Positions 1 to 8,567 of a DNA stretch of 64,000 nt are shown here, piece by piece. The stretch lies in contig JARSSO010000028.1 in NCBI GenBank assembly GCA_029624765.1, positions 1-64,000 on the forward strand, in the 5' to 3' direction. The position numbers and the translations under genes were made by a program. Origin of the DNA: Candidatus Contendibacter sp. Lineage in GTDB: Bacteria; Pseudomonadota; Gammaproteobacteria; Competibacterales; Competibacteraceae. The notes beneath the pieces are model-generated. The model was not told the origin of the DNA. It ran no database searches and was given only the letters and a program-made list of their open reading frames with translations. Every line of letters starts with the position of its first letter. Within the stretch, counting starts at the first letter, position 1.

Positions 1-123
1 GCGTGAAACCCACACACTACATCTTGTGGCCTCCACGGGAGATCTCATTGAGCCGATTTGTGTAGCTTGAGTTTCCGTATCTTGACAACTCAAAAAATTC
101 CAACCCGGCCTAACTGGGGCTTG

Positions 124-151
124 CACCTGACCCCGCTACACGGGGCAGGTG
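124..151. other. stem-loop just before the group II-like segment
   Basis: CACCTG(a)CCCCG pairs with CGGGGCAGGTG across a five-base loop, giving an 11-bp stem with one bulge. It has no T-run, so termination is doubtful. Some bacterial group II introns (class C) insert just downstream of such inverted repeats, and the intron-like segment begins about 10 nt further on. Confidence 0.4.
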
Positions 152-160
152 AAGCGGGGC

Positions 161-330
161 GTGTGCGCCGGGCATGGCGCGTTACTTCGTAGGTGAAAGT
201 CCTATGGCCAGGTTTTCGCAGAGCCGAAGGCAAGGAGAAGGGCCGTAGGATGCGCTGAGCGTCGCGAAGCGCATCAATCGCGAACTTACGTCAGCCCGCG
301 CAGGTTGGGGTGAGCAAGAACGAGCCCTAA
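161..330 (+). mobile_element. possible 5' remnant of a group II intron
   Basis: The segment begins GTGTGCGCCGGGCATGGCGC. It continues with a GGTGAAAGTCCT block near 192 and a CGCAGAGCCGAAGGCAAGG block near 218-236. This resembles the GUGYG 5' end and domain I of bacterial group II introns. No reverse transcriptase/maturase ORF and no recognisable domain V follow before the next gene, so at most a 5' fragment remains. The call is from remembered consensus only and the right boundary is approximate. Confidence 0.4.
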
Positions 331-368
331 CTTCCAAGTCAGAATCACCTAATGAAAGGCGCATCCAC

Positions 369-587
369 ATGTCAACCCGGCTTGAAAAAGTCATTCAACA
401 AGCCTCGACCCTACCTGCCGAAATTCAGGACGAAATAGCCGAGCAATGGTTGGAAGATATCGAGAACGAGTTAAACTGGCAAAAAACCCTCCAACAACCA
501 CAAGACAAGTTGGCGGAACTGGCACGGAAAGCCTTGCGCCAATCGGCACAGGGAGAAACGTTAGTAAAGGGTTTTGATGAAATCTGA
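369..587 (+). CDS. antitoxin-like small protein of a type II TA pair
   Basis: A 72-residue acidic, helix-rich protein (MSTRLEKVIQQASTLPAEIQ...). It has no clear DNA-binding motif. It lies directly upstream of, and overlaps by 11 nt, a RelE/ParE-type toxin remnant, the usual antitoxin-first order of type II modules. An AAAGG sequence lies about 9 nt before the ATG. The family is the short antitoxins that sit beside 'YRLWKQNP'-type toxins. The antitoxin role is inferred from position, because the sequence alone is not diagnostic. It appears intact although the partner toxin is broken. Confidence 0.6.
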   Translation: MSTRLEKVIQQASTLPAEIQDEIAEQWLEDIENELNWQKTLQQPQDKLAELARKALRQSAQGETLVKGFDEI

Positions 588-848
588 ACTGACCCCGGAG
601 TTTTTGGAACGATTCCGAAATCTGCCAGAGCGGATCAAGAAACCGCTAGAAAAAACTACCGGTTGTGGAAGCAGAACCCGCGCCATCCCAGTGTGGAGTT
701 CAAAAAGCTGAACACTTCCATCCCGGTTTATGCAGTGCGAGCCGGTATTGGTTGGCGAGCGGTAGGAATTATGAAAGACTCGGACACTATCGTATGGTTC
801 TGGATCGGTTCACACAGCGAGTATGACAAGTTATTAAAAAATCTGTGA
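577..848 (+). pseudogene. RelE/ParE-family toxin, frameshifted
   Basis: Two frames together encode one toxin-like protein. The first frame, from ATG at 577, gives MKSELTPEFLERFRNLPERIKK. The second resumes at about 645 with ARKNYRLWKQNPRHPSVEF and runs to the TGA at 848, ending in WFWIGSHSEYDKLLKNL. The block YRLWKQNP...VRAGIGWRAVG...WFWIGSH is typical of small RelE-fold toxins of about 90 residues. Joining the halves needs one extra base near 642, so a 1-nt deletion has inactivated the gene, unless this is an assembly error. The start overlaps the antitoxin stop, indicating original translational coupling. Confidence 0.7.
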
Positions 849-887
849 TAGTGTCTCCTTAAGAGACAACCACGAGGGATACCGATC

Positions 888-1367
888 ATGCGCTCCGCTC
901 TTTCCCTGACCGTGACCCTAACCCTGACGCTCAGCGCGATGGCGCAGGCCCAAGTCTACAAATGGACCGACGCCAACGGCCAGGTTCACTACGACAGCAA
1001 GCCTCCCCCCGAAGGCCAAGCGGCGCAAACGCTCGACATCCAGTCGCAACCCACCCCGACCGGCGGCGCGGACAATACCCAGAGCATGCAGCGCGCCACG
1101 CGGCAACTGCGCGAGTTGCGGGCCACCAGTCGGGGCGTCTCCGTCGAGGAACTGGACCGGCCTACCTCCCGAAAAAAAAGACGCGGTGAACCCCAAGAAC
1201 CGGTCTACATCGGCTACGAGGATCGCGCCCGCATCGACAATCTCAACAGCGACATCCGGCGGCTGTCGTCCTCGACCATCGGCAGCGCCAGCAGTCGCGC
1301 CCAGGGAATTCGCGCCGCCAAGGACGAACTGCGGCAAATCTATCGAAAATACGGAATCAAGCCCTGA
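888..1367 (+). CDS. DUF4124 domain-containing secreted protein
   Basis: A 159-residue protein with an N-terminal signal peptide (hydrophobic residues 3-20, cleavage after AMAQA). The DUF4124 signature follows at once: VYKWTDANGQVHYDSKPP. The rest is low-complexity and charged (a KKRR patch near residue 97) with a possible helical C-terminus. DUF4124 proteins are common in gammaproteobacterial envelopes; their function is unknown. It is probably a monocistronic gene, separated from the convergent glnK by a strong hairpin. Confidence 0.8.
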   Translation: MRSALSLTVTLTLTLSAMAQAQVYKWTDANGQVHYDSKPPPEGQAAQTLDIQSQPTPTGGADNTQSMQRATRQLRELRATSRGVSVEELDRPTSRKKRRGEPQEPVYIGYEDRARIDNLNSDIRRLSSSTIGSASSRAQGIRAAKDELRQIYRKYGIKP

Positions 1368-1391
1368 GGGTCGGGCCAGCGCCCAGGAAAC

Positions 1392-1429
1392 GACAAGGGG
1401 CGGAACCCCGACGGATTCCACCCCTTGTC
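1392..1429. terminator. bidirectional hairpin between convergent genes
   Basis: GACAAGGGG-C-GGAA pairs with TTCC-A-CCCCTTGTC around a 10-nt loop, giving a 13-bp stem with one mismatch. It sits between the ends of the DUF4124 gene and the leftward glnK. The T-runs are weak on both sides (GTTT on the minus strand), so it may act as a terminator or as an mRNA 3' stabiliser. Confidence 0.6.
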
Positions 1430-1447
1430 ATACTCTTCACGACTCGG

Positions 1448-1906
<459 letters not shown>

Positions 1907-3274
1907 TTACAGGTTGTAGCCGCGCTCGTCGTGCAGGGCGATGTCCAGGCCCTCGGTTTCCTGTTCCTCGGTCACTCGCAAGCCTACCAGTACATCCACG
2001 ATTTTCAGGATGACGAAACTGAGAACCCCGGAATAGACGAGGGTGAACACCGCTCCCTTGAACTGCGCCCAGAGCTGACTGGCGATGGTCATGCCCTCCG
2101 CCAAACCGACGCCGCCCATTATCTTGTCAGCGCACAACCCAGTCAGGATCGCGCCGACGATGCCGCCAACCGCATGGACGCCGAACACATCGAGCGAATC
2201 GTCATAGCCCAGGGCCCGCTTGAGCTTGGTGGACGCCAGGAAGCAGATCACGCCGGCGGCGACGCCGATCAGCAGCGCGCCCATCGGACCTGCCGTGCCC
2301 GACGCCGGCGTGATCGCCACCAACCCGGCCACCGCGCCGGAGGCGATGCCCAGCACGCTGGGTTTGCCGTGCGACAGCCATTCCGCGAACATCCACGCCA
2401 ACGCTGCTGTCGCGGTCGCGATCTGCGTCACCGCCATCGCCATGCCGGCGCTGCCGTTGGCCGCCACCGCGCTGCCGGCGTTGAAGCCAAACCAGCCCAC
2501 CCACAGCATCGACGCGCCCATGATGGTGAAGTTGAGGTTGTGCGGCGGCATCGCCATGGTCGGATAGTGCTTGCGCTTGCCAATGACCAGACAGGCCACG
2601 AACCCGGCGATGCCCGCGTTGATGTGCACCACGGTGCCGCCGGCAAAGTCCAGCACGCCCCAGTTGCTGCCAATCAGCGAACCGGCGCCGCCCCAGACCA
2701 TGTGCGCGACCGGCAGATAAACCAGCGTGAACCAGAATCCCATGAACAACAGCAGCGCGGAAAACTTCATCCGCTCGGCGAAGGCGCCCACGATCAACGC
2801 CGGAGTGATGATCGCGAAGGTCATCTGATAGGTCATGAACACCGTTTCCGGAATGGCGTTCGCCACGGTGGCGACCGGTTGCCAAAGGCTCTCCACCGTA
2901 ACGCCGCTCAGGAACGCCTTGGCGAAGGTGCCGATGAACGAATTCAGATTGATTTGCCCGGCTTCCATGCCGGTGGCGTCGAACGCCAGACTGTAGCCGT
3001 AAATTGTCCACAATACCGTCACCAGCGCGGTGATGGCAAAACATTGCATCATCACCGACAACACGTTCTTGGCCCGCACCATGCCTGCGTAAAACAGCGC
3101 CAGGCCGGGAATGGTCATGAACAACACCAGCGCGGTCGAGGTCAGCATCCAGGCGGTGTCGCCCGAGTTCAGTTCGGGTTTGGCGGTTTCCTGCGCCAGT
3201 GCCAGCGCGGGAACCAGCATCCCCAGCCCCGCTAGCAATCCACCCTGTCTTGCCGCTTGCATCGTTCTACTCAT
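1907..3274 (-). CDS. amtB: ammonium transporter AmtB
   Basis: A 455-residue Amt/MEP/Rh-family protein. It has a cleavable signal peptide (residues 1-27, ending ALALAQ), the SGDTAWMLTSTALVLFMT start of the Amt core, and about 11 membrane segments. The two conserved pore histidines are visible in VHINAGIAGFV and VHAVGGIVGA. It conducts ammonium/ammonia across the inner membrane. The open frame extends upstream through glnK in another frame. I chose ATG 3274 because it follows a GGAG box and starts the signal peptide. It is co-transcribed between two glnK genes, so its products can gate the channel stoichiometrically. Confidence 0.95.
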   Translation of the reverse strand: MSRTMQAARQGGLLAGLGMLVPALALAQETAKPELNSGDTAWMLTSTALVLFMTIPGLALFYAGMVRAKNVLSVMMQCFAITALVTVLWTIYGYSLAFDATGMEAGQINLNSFIGTFAKAFLSGVTVESLWQPVATVANAIPETVFMTYQMTFAIITPALIVGAFAERMKFSALLLFMGFWFTLVYLPVAHMVWGGAGSLIGSNWGVLDFAGGTVVHINAGIAGFVACLVIGKRKHYPTMAMPPHNLNFTIMGASMLWVGWFGFNAGSAVAANGSAGMAMAVTQIATATAALAWMFAEWLSHGKPSVLGIASGAVAGLVAITPASGTAGPMGALLIGVAAGVICFLASTKLKRALGYDDSLDVFGVHAVGGIVGAILTGLCADKIMGGVGLAEGMTIASQLWAQFKGAVFTLVYSGVLSFVILKIVDVLVGLRVTEEQETEGLDIALHDERGYNL

Positions 3275-3332
3275 CGGTGAAATTCTCCAAGGTTTCGGAT
3301 ACAACATGATTGAAGGATTGAGCAGGTTCCGG

Positions 3333-3794
<462 letters not shown>

Positions 3795-3891
3795 CTAATA
3801 ATAAATATTTTAAAAACAATTAGTTAATTAGTTTTTGCCCCCTCGGGGAACAACGAATTTGGCTTCGATTCAACGCCACGCCCGAGTATCC

Positions 3892-3906
3892 GCACTTTTT
3901 TGGTGC
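3892..3906. promoter_or_regulatory. NtrC-type enhancer site
   Basis: GCAC-N7-GTGC (extended CGCAC...GTGCG) matches the dyad layout of NtrC sites (GCACCA-N3-TGGTGC type). It is centred about 110 bp upstream of the sigma-54 promoter at 3779-3794, a normal enhancer distance. Only the outer half-sites match well, because the centre is a T-run. Confidence 0.6.
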
Positions 3907-3980
3907 GATACGGACGCGCGCAAACCGGCAAAATCCCGTTAAACTTAATGAAACACGCTATCCACCCCGGAGAATTCGCG

Positions 3981-4283
3981 ATGATCGACCCCAAGGTGTT
4001 CGATGAACTGGCCAAGCGGTTTGCCGACGCGGTGCCGCCCAGTTTTCGCCAGTTTCAAGCGGATATGGAGAAGAACTTTCACGCCGCCCTGCAAGCGACC
4101 TTCGCCAAGCTGGAACTGGTGACGCGCGAGGAATTCGACGTGCAACAAGCGGTTCTGGCCCGCACTCGCGCCAAGCTGGAGGAACTGGAGAAGCAGGTGG
4201 CGGAACTGGAAGCCAAGGCCGGCGCGGGCAAGCGCCGCAAGAGCGCGGAAAAGCCCGCCGAACCGGAGGGTGGCGACGCCTAG
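3981..4283 (+). CDS. ubiK: UbiK/YqiC-type ubiquinone biosynthesis accessory factor (BMFP family)
   Basis: A 100-residue protein beginning MIDPKVFDELAKRFADAVPP. This is the typical start of the BMFP/YqiC family, later named UbiK. The family forms coiled-coil trimers that assist ubiquinone biosynthesis. An amphipathic N-terminal helix is followed by a coiled coil (ARTRAKLEELEKQVAELEAK) and a Lys/Glu-rich tail. The frame is open further upstream, but ATG 3981 has a GGAG box 10 nt before it and matches the family start. It is divergent from the glnK operon and lies just upstream of comM, a common gammaproteobacterial neighbourhood. Confidence 0.85.
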   Translation: MIDPKVFDELAKRFADAVPPSFRQFQADMEKNFHAALQATFAKLELVTREEFDVQQAVLARTRAKLEELEKQVAELEAKAGAGKRRKSAEKPAEPEGGDA

Positions 4284-4389
4284 GGACGTGTCCGCGCACT
4301 AAAACAGTGCAAAACCACCGCCTGCCGGTCGACCGCTGCCTCCGCCGGTTTCCAAAAGGCGCTTCGCTCTCTACCCACCAAGCCCCGTC

Positions 4390-5901
4390 ATGTCGCTCGC
4401 CATCGTTTACACCCGCGCTCAGGTGGGCATCGACGCCCCCCTGGTCAGCGTGGAGGTTCACCTGTCCGGCGGCCTGCCGGGGCTGTTCATCGTCGGCCTG
4501 CCGGAGGCGGCGGTCAAGGAAAGCAAGGACCGGGTGCGGGGCGCGATCCTGAACAGCCAGTTCGAATTTCCCAGCCGCCGCATCACCATCAACCTGGCTC
4601 CGGCGGACCTGCCCAAGGAAGGGGGTCGCTTCGATCTGCCCATCGCGCTGGGCATTCTCGCCGCCTCGGGCCAGGTCAACCGCGAGCGGCTGGGGCAATA
4701 CGAGTTTCTCGGCGAACTGGCCCTGGGCGGGGAAGTGCGCGGGATTCGCGGCGTGTTGCCGGCCGCGCTCGCCTGCCACGCCGCCGGGCGCACCCTGCTG
4801 GTCCCCAACGACAACGTCGCCGAGGCGCAGTTGGTCGGCGGCGTCAAGGTCCTGGGCGCGGTTCACCTGCTGGAGGTCTGCCGGCAACTGGCCACGGGCG
4901 CCGCTCTGCAACCGCCGGCCCCGCAACCAAGCACACCGCTGGTGAGCCTGCTGGAACGGGACCTGAGCGACGTGCGCGGCCAGCACCACGCCAAGCGCGC
5001 TCTGGAAATCGCCGCCGCCGGGGGTCACAACCTGCTGCTGATCGGCCCGCCCGGCACCGGCAAGACCATGCTGGCCAGCCGGCTGCCGGGCATCATGCCG
5101 CCGCTGACCGAGGCGGAGGCGCTGGAGACCGCCGCCATCGCGTCGATCAGCGCGCAAGGGCTGGACTTGACGCAATGGGGTGTCCGGCCGTTCCGGGCGC
5201 CGCATCACACCGCGTCCGGGGTGGCCCTGGTCGGCGGCGGCGGCCAGCCCCGGCCCGGCGAGATTTCACTGGCCCATCACGGCGTGCTGTTTCTGGACGA
5301 GTTGCCCGAGTACGACCGGCGGGTGCTGGAAGTTTTGCGCGAGCCGCTGGAATCGGGACGGATCACCATCTCGCGCGCCGCCCGCCAGGCCGATTTTCCG
5401 GCGCGGTTTCAACTGGTGGCCGCGATGAACCCCTGTCCCTGCGGCTATCTGGGCGACGCCGAACGGCGCTGCGCCTGCGGGCAGGAACAGGTGCGCCGCT
5501 ATCGGGCGCGGGTGTCGGGGCCGTTGATCGACCGGATCGACCTGCATATCGAAGTGCCGCGCCTGGCCCACCGGATATTGCGGGGCGATGTCGCGGAGGA
5601 AAGCAGCGCCGCCGTGCGCGCCCGGGTCTGCGCGGCGCGTGACCGGCAACTGCATCGCGCCGGCAAGGCCAACAGCGCCCTGGGAACCCGCGAAATCGAA
5701 CGCCATTGCGCCTTGAGCGAAAGCGATCACCGGTTGCTGGAACAGGCGCTGGAGCGGCTGGGGCTGTCACCGCGCGCCTATCACCGGATTTTGAAGGTGG
5801 CCCGAACCATCGCCGATCTGGCGAGCAGCGACGGCATCAAGACCCCGCATCTTACCGAGGCCATCAGCTATCGCGCCTTGGATCGGAGCCTGGCGCGTTG
5901 A
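4390..5901 (+). CDS. comM: YifB/ComM family Mg-chelatase-like AAA+ ATPase
   Basis: A 503-residue protein. The N-terminal ChlI-like fold (MSLAIVYTRAQVGIDAP...GLFIVGLPEAAVKESKDRV) is followed by an AAA+ core with Walker A GPPGTGKTMLASRLPG and Walker B LFLDELPE. The arginine-finger region and a zinc-type cysteine cluster (NPCPCGYLGD...RCACG) follow, then a Mg_chelatase_C helical domain. ComM drives branch migration during natural transformation in Vibrio and Haemophilus. Its presence suggests competence potential but does not prove it. The length is normal for the family. Confidence 0.93.
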   Translation: MSLAIVYTRAQVGIDAPLVSVEVHLSGGLPGLFIVGLPEAAVKESKDRVRGAILNSQFEFPSRRITINLAPADLPKEGGRFDLPIALGILAASGQVNRERLGQYEFLGELALGGEVRGIRGVLPAALACHAAGRTLLVPNDNVAEAQLVGGVKVLGAVHLLEVCRQLATGAALQPPAPQPSTPLVSLLERDLSDVRGQHHAKRALEIAAAGGHNLLLIGPPGTGKTMLASRLPGIMPPLTEAEALETAAIASISAQGLDLTQWGVRPFRAPHHTASGVALVGGGGQPRPGEISLAHHGVLFLDELPEYDRRVLEVLREPLESGRITISRAARQADFPARFQLVAAMNPCPCGYLGDAERRCACGQEQVRRYRARVSGPLIDRIDLHIEVPRLAHRILRGDVAEESSAAVRARVCAARDRQLHRAGKANSALGTREIERHCALSESDHRLLEQALERLGLSPRAYHRILKVARTIADLASSDGIKTPHLTEAISYRALDRSLAR

Positions 5902-5918
5902 CCGCGCCGGGGCCGCCC

Positions 5919-6389
5919 CTAATCCTCCCCCCGCGCCATCGCGCCATCGCGCTTCTCGCCCTCCTCGGGCGAACGGTGGGGGCAATCGGCGCGGTTGCAG
6001 TGGCCGTAAAGAATCAGGCAATGCTCGGCCAGTTCAAAACCAAGGCGCTGGGCGATGACGTGTTGCCGCTGTTCGATGTCTTCGTCGCAAAACTCCTCGA
6101 TCCGGCCGCATTCCAGACACAGAATGTGGTCGTGGTGCTCGCCCTGGTTCAGCTCGAACACCGAGTGACCACCCTCGAAGTGATGGCGCTTGACCAATCC
6201 AGCCGACTCGAACTGGGTCAACACCCGGTACACGGTCGCCAGACCGACCTCCTCGCCCGATTCCTCCAGCGCCCGAAAAATCTCCTCGGCGGTCAGGTGC
6301 ATGCCATCCTGATGTTGCAGCATGTCGAGAATCTTCATGCGCGGCAGGGTGACCTTCAGGCCGGCCTGCTTGAGTTCTTTTGAGCCCAC
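5919..6389 (-). CDS. fur: ferric uptake regulator Fur
   Basis: A 156-residue Fur-family repressor. It has a winged-helix N-terminus (LKQAGLKVTLPRMKILDML...EEVGLATVYRVLTQFESAGLV), the metal-site histidines HHFEGGHSVFE and HHDHILCLECGRIEEF, and a CNRADCPH C-terminal cysteine pair. It represses iron-uptake genes when loaded with Fe(II). I use the GTG at 6389, which has GGAGAG six bases upstream. It is divergent from bamE, as in many gammaproteobacteria. The C-terminal tail (EEGEKRDGAMARGED) is slightly longer than in E. coli. Confidence 0.95.
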   Translation of the reverse strand: MGSKELKQAGLKVTLPRMKILDMLQHQDGMHLTAEEIFRALEESGEEVGLATVYRVLTQFESAGLVKRHHFEGGHSVFELNQGEHHDHILCLECGRIEEFCDEDIEQRQHVIAQRLGFELAEHCLILYGHCNRADCPHRSPEEGEKRDGAMARGED

Positions 6390-6476
6390 GCCGAACTCTC
6401 CGGTGATTGCGCTTACCCATGGGTCGCCTGTACGTTATGATGATACGACGTTCAGACAACCCGGACCTGGTCTTCC

Positions 6477-6803
6477 ATGTCGTACCGCTCCCTACGCGCC
6501 GTCGGTGTCCTGCTGTTCGTTTTCACCGCCGGCTGTGAAACGCCCTTGCCCAGCTTCTATTCCGTTCCCATCCGTCAGGGCAATTACATCGATCAAACCA
6601 TGGTCGGCCAGTTGCGCCCCGGCATGACCCGGCCGCAGGTGCAGCGGATCATGGGGACGCCGCTGCTGACCGACCCGTTCCATCAAAATCGCTGGGACTA
6701 CTATTACAGCTACCGCGAGGACGGCAAGCTGGTCGAACAGCGTCATGTCGCCCTGTTTTTCACGGGTGATACCCTTGATCGCGTCGAGGGCAAGGTGGAC
6801 TAA
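6477..6803 (+). CDS. bamE: outer-membrane assembly lipoprotein BamE (SmpA/OmlA)
   Basis: A 108-residue lipoprotein. The signal peptide ends in the lipobox FTAGC (Cys20). It is followed by the BamE fold: VPIRQGNYIDQTMVGQLRPG, then QVQRIMGTPLLTDPFHQNRW and a final beta strand. BamE belongs to the BAM complex that folds beta-barrel proteins into the outer membrane. It is divergent from fur. Its 3' end overlaps the convergent rnfH end by 4 nt. Confidence 0.93.
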   Translation: MSYRSLRAVGVLLFVFTAGCETPLPSFYSVPIRQGNYIDQTMVGQLRPGMTRPQVQRIMGTPLLTDPFHQNRWDYYYSYREDGKLVEQRHVALFFTGDTLDRVEGKVD

Positions 6804-7138
6804 CCCTCGCCCGGCTCCAAAACGCCGCCACCCTTGCGCGTCCGCTTGCCTTCGGCGGCGCGCTGTTTGCGGACCGCCTTGGGATCGGCGAGCAGGGGCC
6901 GGTAGATTTCCACCCGGTCGCCGGCGCGCACCGTCGCCGACAGCTTGCTCAGCTTGCCGAACACGCCGACCTTGGCGGTCTTGGGGTCGATTTCCGGAAA
7001 ATGTTCCTGGATCCGCGACAGGACGATCACTTGTTCCACGGTGGCGCCGGCCGGCGCGTCGACCGGGATGACGCGCTGTTCATCGGGTCGGGCGTAGGCC
7101 ACCTCAACCCGGAGCGTCGCGGGATCATCGCTTGCCAT
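6800..7138 (-). CDS. rnfH: RnfH/YfjF family ubiquitin-fold protein
   Basis: A 112-residue protein of the RnfH family (beta-grasp fold): LRVEVAYARPDEQRVIPVD, then a GATVEQVI helix and the signature VGVFGKLSKLSATVRAGDRVEIYRPL. The C-terminus is basic (RKQRAAEGKRTRKGG). The role is uncertain; the family was linked by name to the Rnf complex, and in enterobacteria the gene pairs with ratA. It follows ratA leftward, overlapping it by 14 nt. ATG 7138 is preferred over the upstream start at 7168 because family homology begins there. Confidence 0.9.
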   Translation of the reverse strand: MASDDPATLRVEVAYARPDEQRVIPVDAPAGATVEQVIVLSRIQEHFPEIDPKTAKVGVFGKLSKLSATVRAGDRVEIYRPLLADPKAVRKQRAAEGKRTRKGGGVLEPGEG

Positions 7139-7562
7139 GGACGTCCACCGCGCGCTTGCAGAACGCATCGACCAGCGAGTTGGCGATTTGCTTGAACACC
7201 GGTTCGACGGCCATCCGCAACAGGTGACTGGAGAATTCGAACTCCATGTCCAGCGAGACCTTGCAAGCGTCGGCTCGCAGCGGCTCGAAGCGCCAATAGC
7301 CTTCCAGGCGCTGGAAGGGACCTTCCAGCAGGCGGATGTCGATCATCTTGTGTTTTTGCATCCGGTTGACGGTGGTGAAGGATTTGTGCACCCGGCCCTT
7401 GGCGATCTCGATGGTGGCCCGCGCTTCGTCCTCGGTATGACGGATGACGCTGCTGGACCGGCACCAGGGCAAGAATCGCGGATAGGCCTCGATGTCGTTG
7501 ACCAGGGCGTACATGTCGGCCGCGGAATACAGGACCAGGGCGCTCTTCTTGACGGTCGCCAC
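7125..7562 (-). CDS. ratA: RatA-type START-domain protein (ubiquinone-binding family)
   Basis: A 145-residue SRPBCC/START-like (coenzyme Q-binding, Coq10-type) protein: SALVLYSAADMYALVNDIEAYPRFLPWCR, a central beta sheet, and a C-terminal helix FKQIANSLVDAFCKRA. E. coli RatA was reported to block 70S assembly. The Coq10-like fold also suggests lipid or quinone binding. I chose the GTG at 7562 because GGAG lies seven bases before it and the family starts at this point. An upstream ATG at 7589 lacks a ribosome site. It is divergent from smpB, the conserved arrangement. Confidence 0.88.
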   Translation of the reverse strand: MATVKKSALVLYSAADMYALVNDIEAYPRFLPWCRSSSVIRHTEDEARATIEIAKGRVHKSFTTVNRMQKHKMIDIRLLEGPFQRLEGYWRFEPLRADACKVSLDMEFEFSSHLLRMAVEPVFKQIANSLVDAFCKRAVDVHGKR

Positions 7563-7702
7563 GACTTGTCTCCGTTGCGGCGTGATCATTTGACAGCTTG
7601 ACTGGGTTATTGGACTTTCACCGGGCAAGTTTGGTTGAATCCGCGTTCATCCTCAAGCCTCGCGCATTGGCCCGCGGGCCCCGGCTACCTCACCGAACGG
7701 TC

Positions 7703-8173
7703 ATGAGCAAGAAAACCACTCCAGGCAACCATCAGATCGCCGGCAACAAGAAGGCGTATCACGACTACTTTATCGAGGAGCACTACGAGGCGGGTCTGGC
7801 CTTGCAGGGCTGGGAAGTGAAGAGCCTGCGCGCCAGCCGCGCCCATCTCAAGGAAAGTTACGTACTGCTGCGCGACGGCGAGGCGTTCCTGTTCGGCTGC
7901 CACATCTCGCCGCTGACCTCGGCCTCCACCCACGTCCAGGCCGACCCGACCCGCACCCGCAAGCTTTTGTTGCATAAGGAAGAGATCAGCCGCTTGATCG
8001 GCTCGGTCGAGCGCAAGGGCTATACCCTCATTCCCCTGGCGATGTACTGGAAGCGCAACCGGGCCAAGCTGGACATCGGCCTGGCGCGGGGCAAGAAGGA
8101 GCACGACAAGCGGGCGACCGAAAAGGACCGCGACTGGGAACGCGACAAGCAGCGGCTGATGCGGGAGCGATAG
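7703..8173 (+). CDS. smpB: SsrA-binding protein SmpB
   Basis: A 156-residue Smp[28 protein letters not shown] core, [41 protein letters not shown], and a basic C-terminal helix for the decoding centre. It delivers tmRNA to stalled ribosomes. The ATG at 7703 begins [15 protein letters not shown], the usual start. The long upstream extension of the frame is not coding by homology. ssrA begins 45 nt downstream from its own promoter. Confidence 0.97.
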   Translation: MSKKTTPGNHQIAGNKKAYHDYFIEEHYEAGLALQGWEVKSLRASRAHLKESYVLLRDGEAFLFGCHISPLTSASTHVQADPTRTRKLLLHKEEISRLIGSVERKGYTLIPLAMYWKRNRAKLDIGLARGKKEHDKRATEKDRDWERDKQRLMRER

Positions 8174-8177
8174 GGCT

Positions 8178-8206
8178 TTGGAACTTCCCACCCGCCGCGC
8201 TATCAT
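8178..8206 (+). promoter_or_regulatory. sigma-70 promoter of ssrA
   Basis: TTGGAA (-35, 8178-8183), a 17-nt spacer and TATCAT (-10, 8201-8206) end 12 nt before the mature tmRNA 5' G. This fits a short 5' leader removed by RNase P. Confidence 0.7.
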
Positions 8207-8567
8207 AGATTTACCCATGGGGGCGATCCGGTTTCGACGTGGATTGCAAAACCCGAGGCGCATGCCGAGGATGCAGCTCGCCTCGTTAATCTGGCTGCAA
8301 ATCATAGTTGCCAACGACGACAGCTACGCTCTGGCGGCCTAAGACCGCCAGCCCCTGACCGAAACTTGCTGGTGAGGTTCGGAGCCTTTCGGGGCGAATC
8401 AGGGGTCGACTAACATCAGCTCGCGCCGATCCTGTCCGGGGGTGAGGCTCTAAAACTTACCGGAACCGCCGTTCGCCGCCCTGCCGGTCGGGTTGCGAAG
8501 GGTTAAAACAAAGACCAGGCTATGCATGTAGGGCCGAGGGCGGAGGATTTGCGGACGGGGGTTCGAT

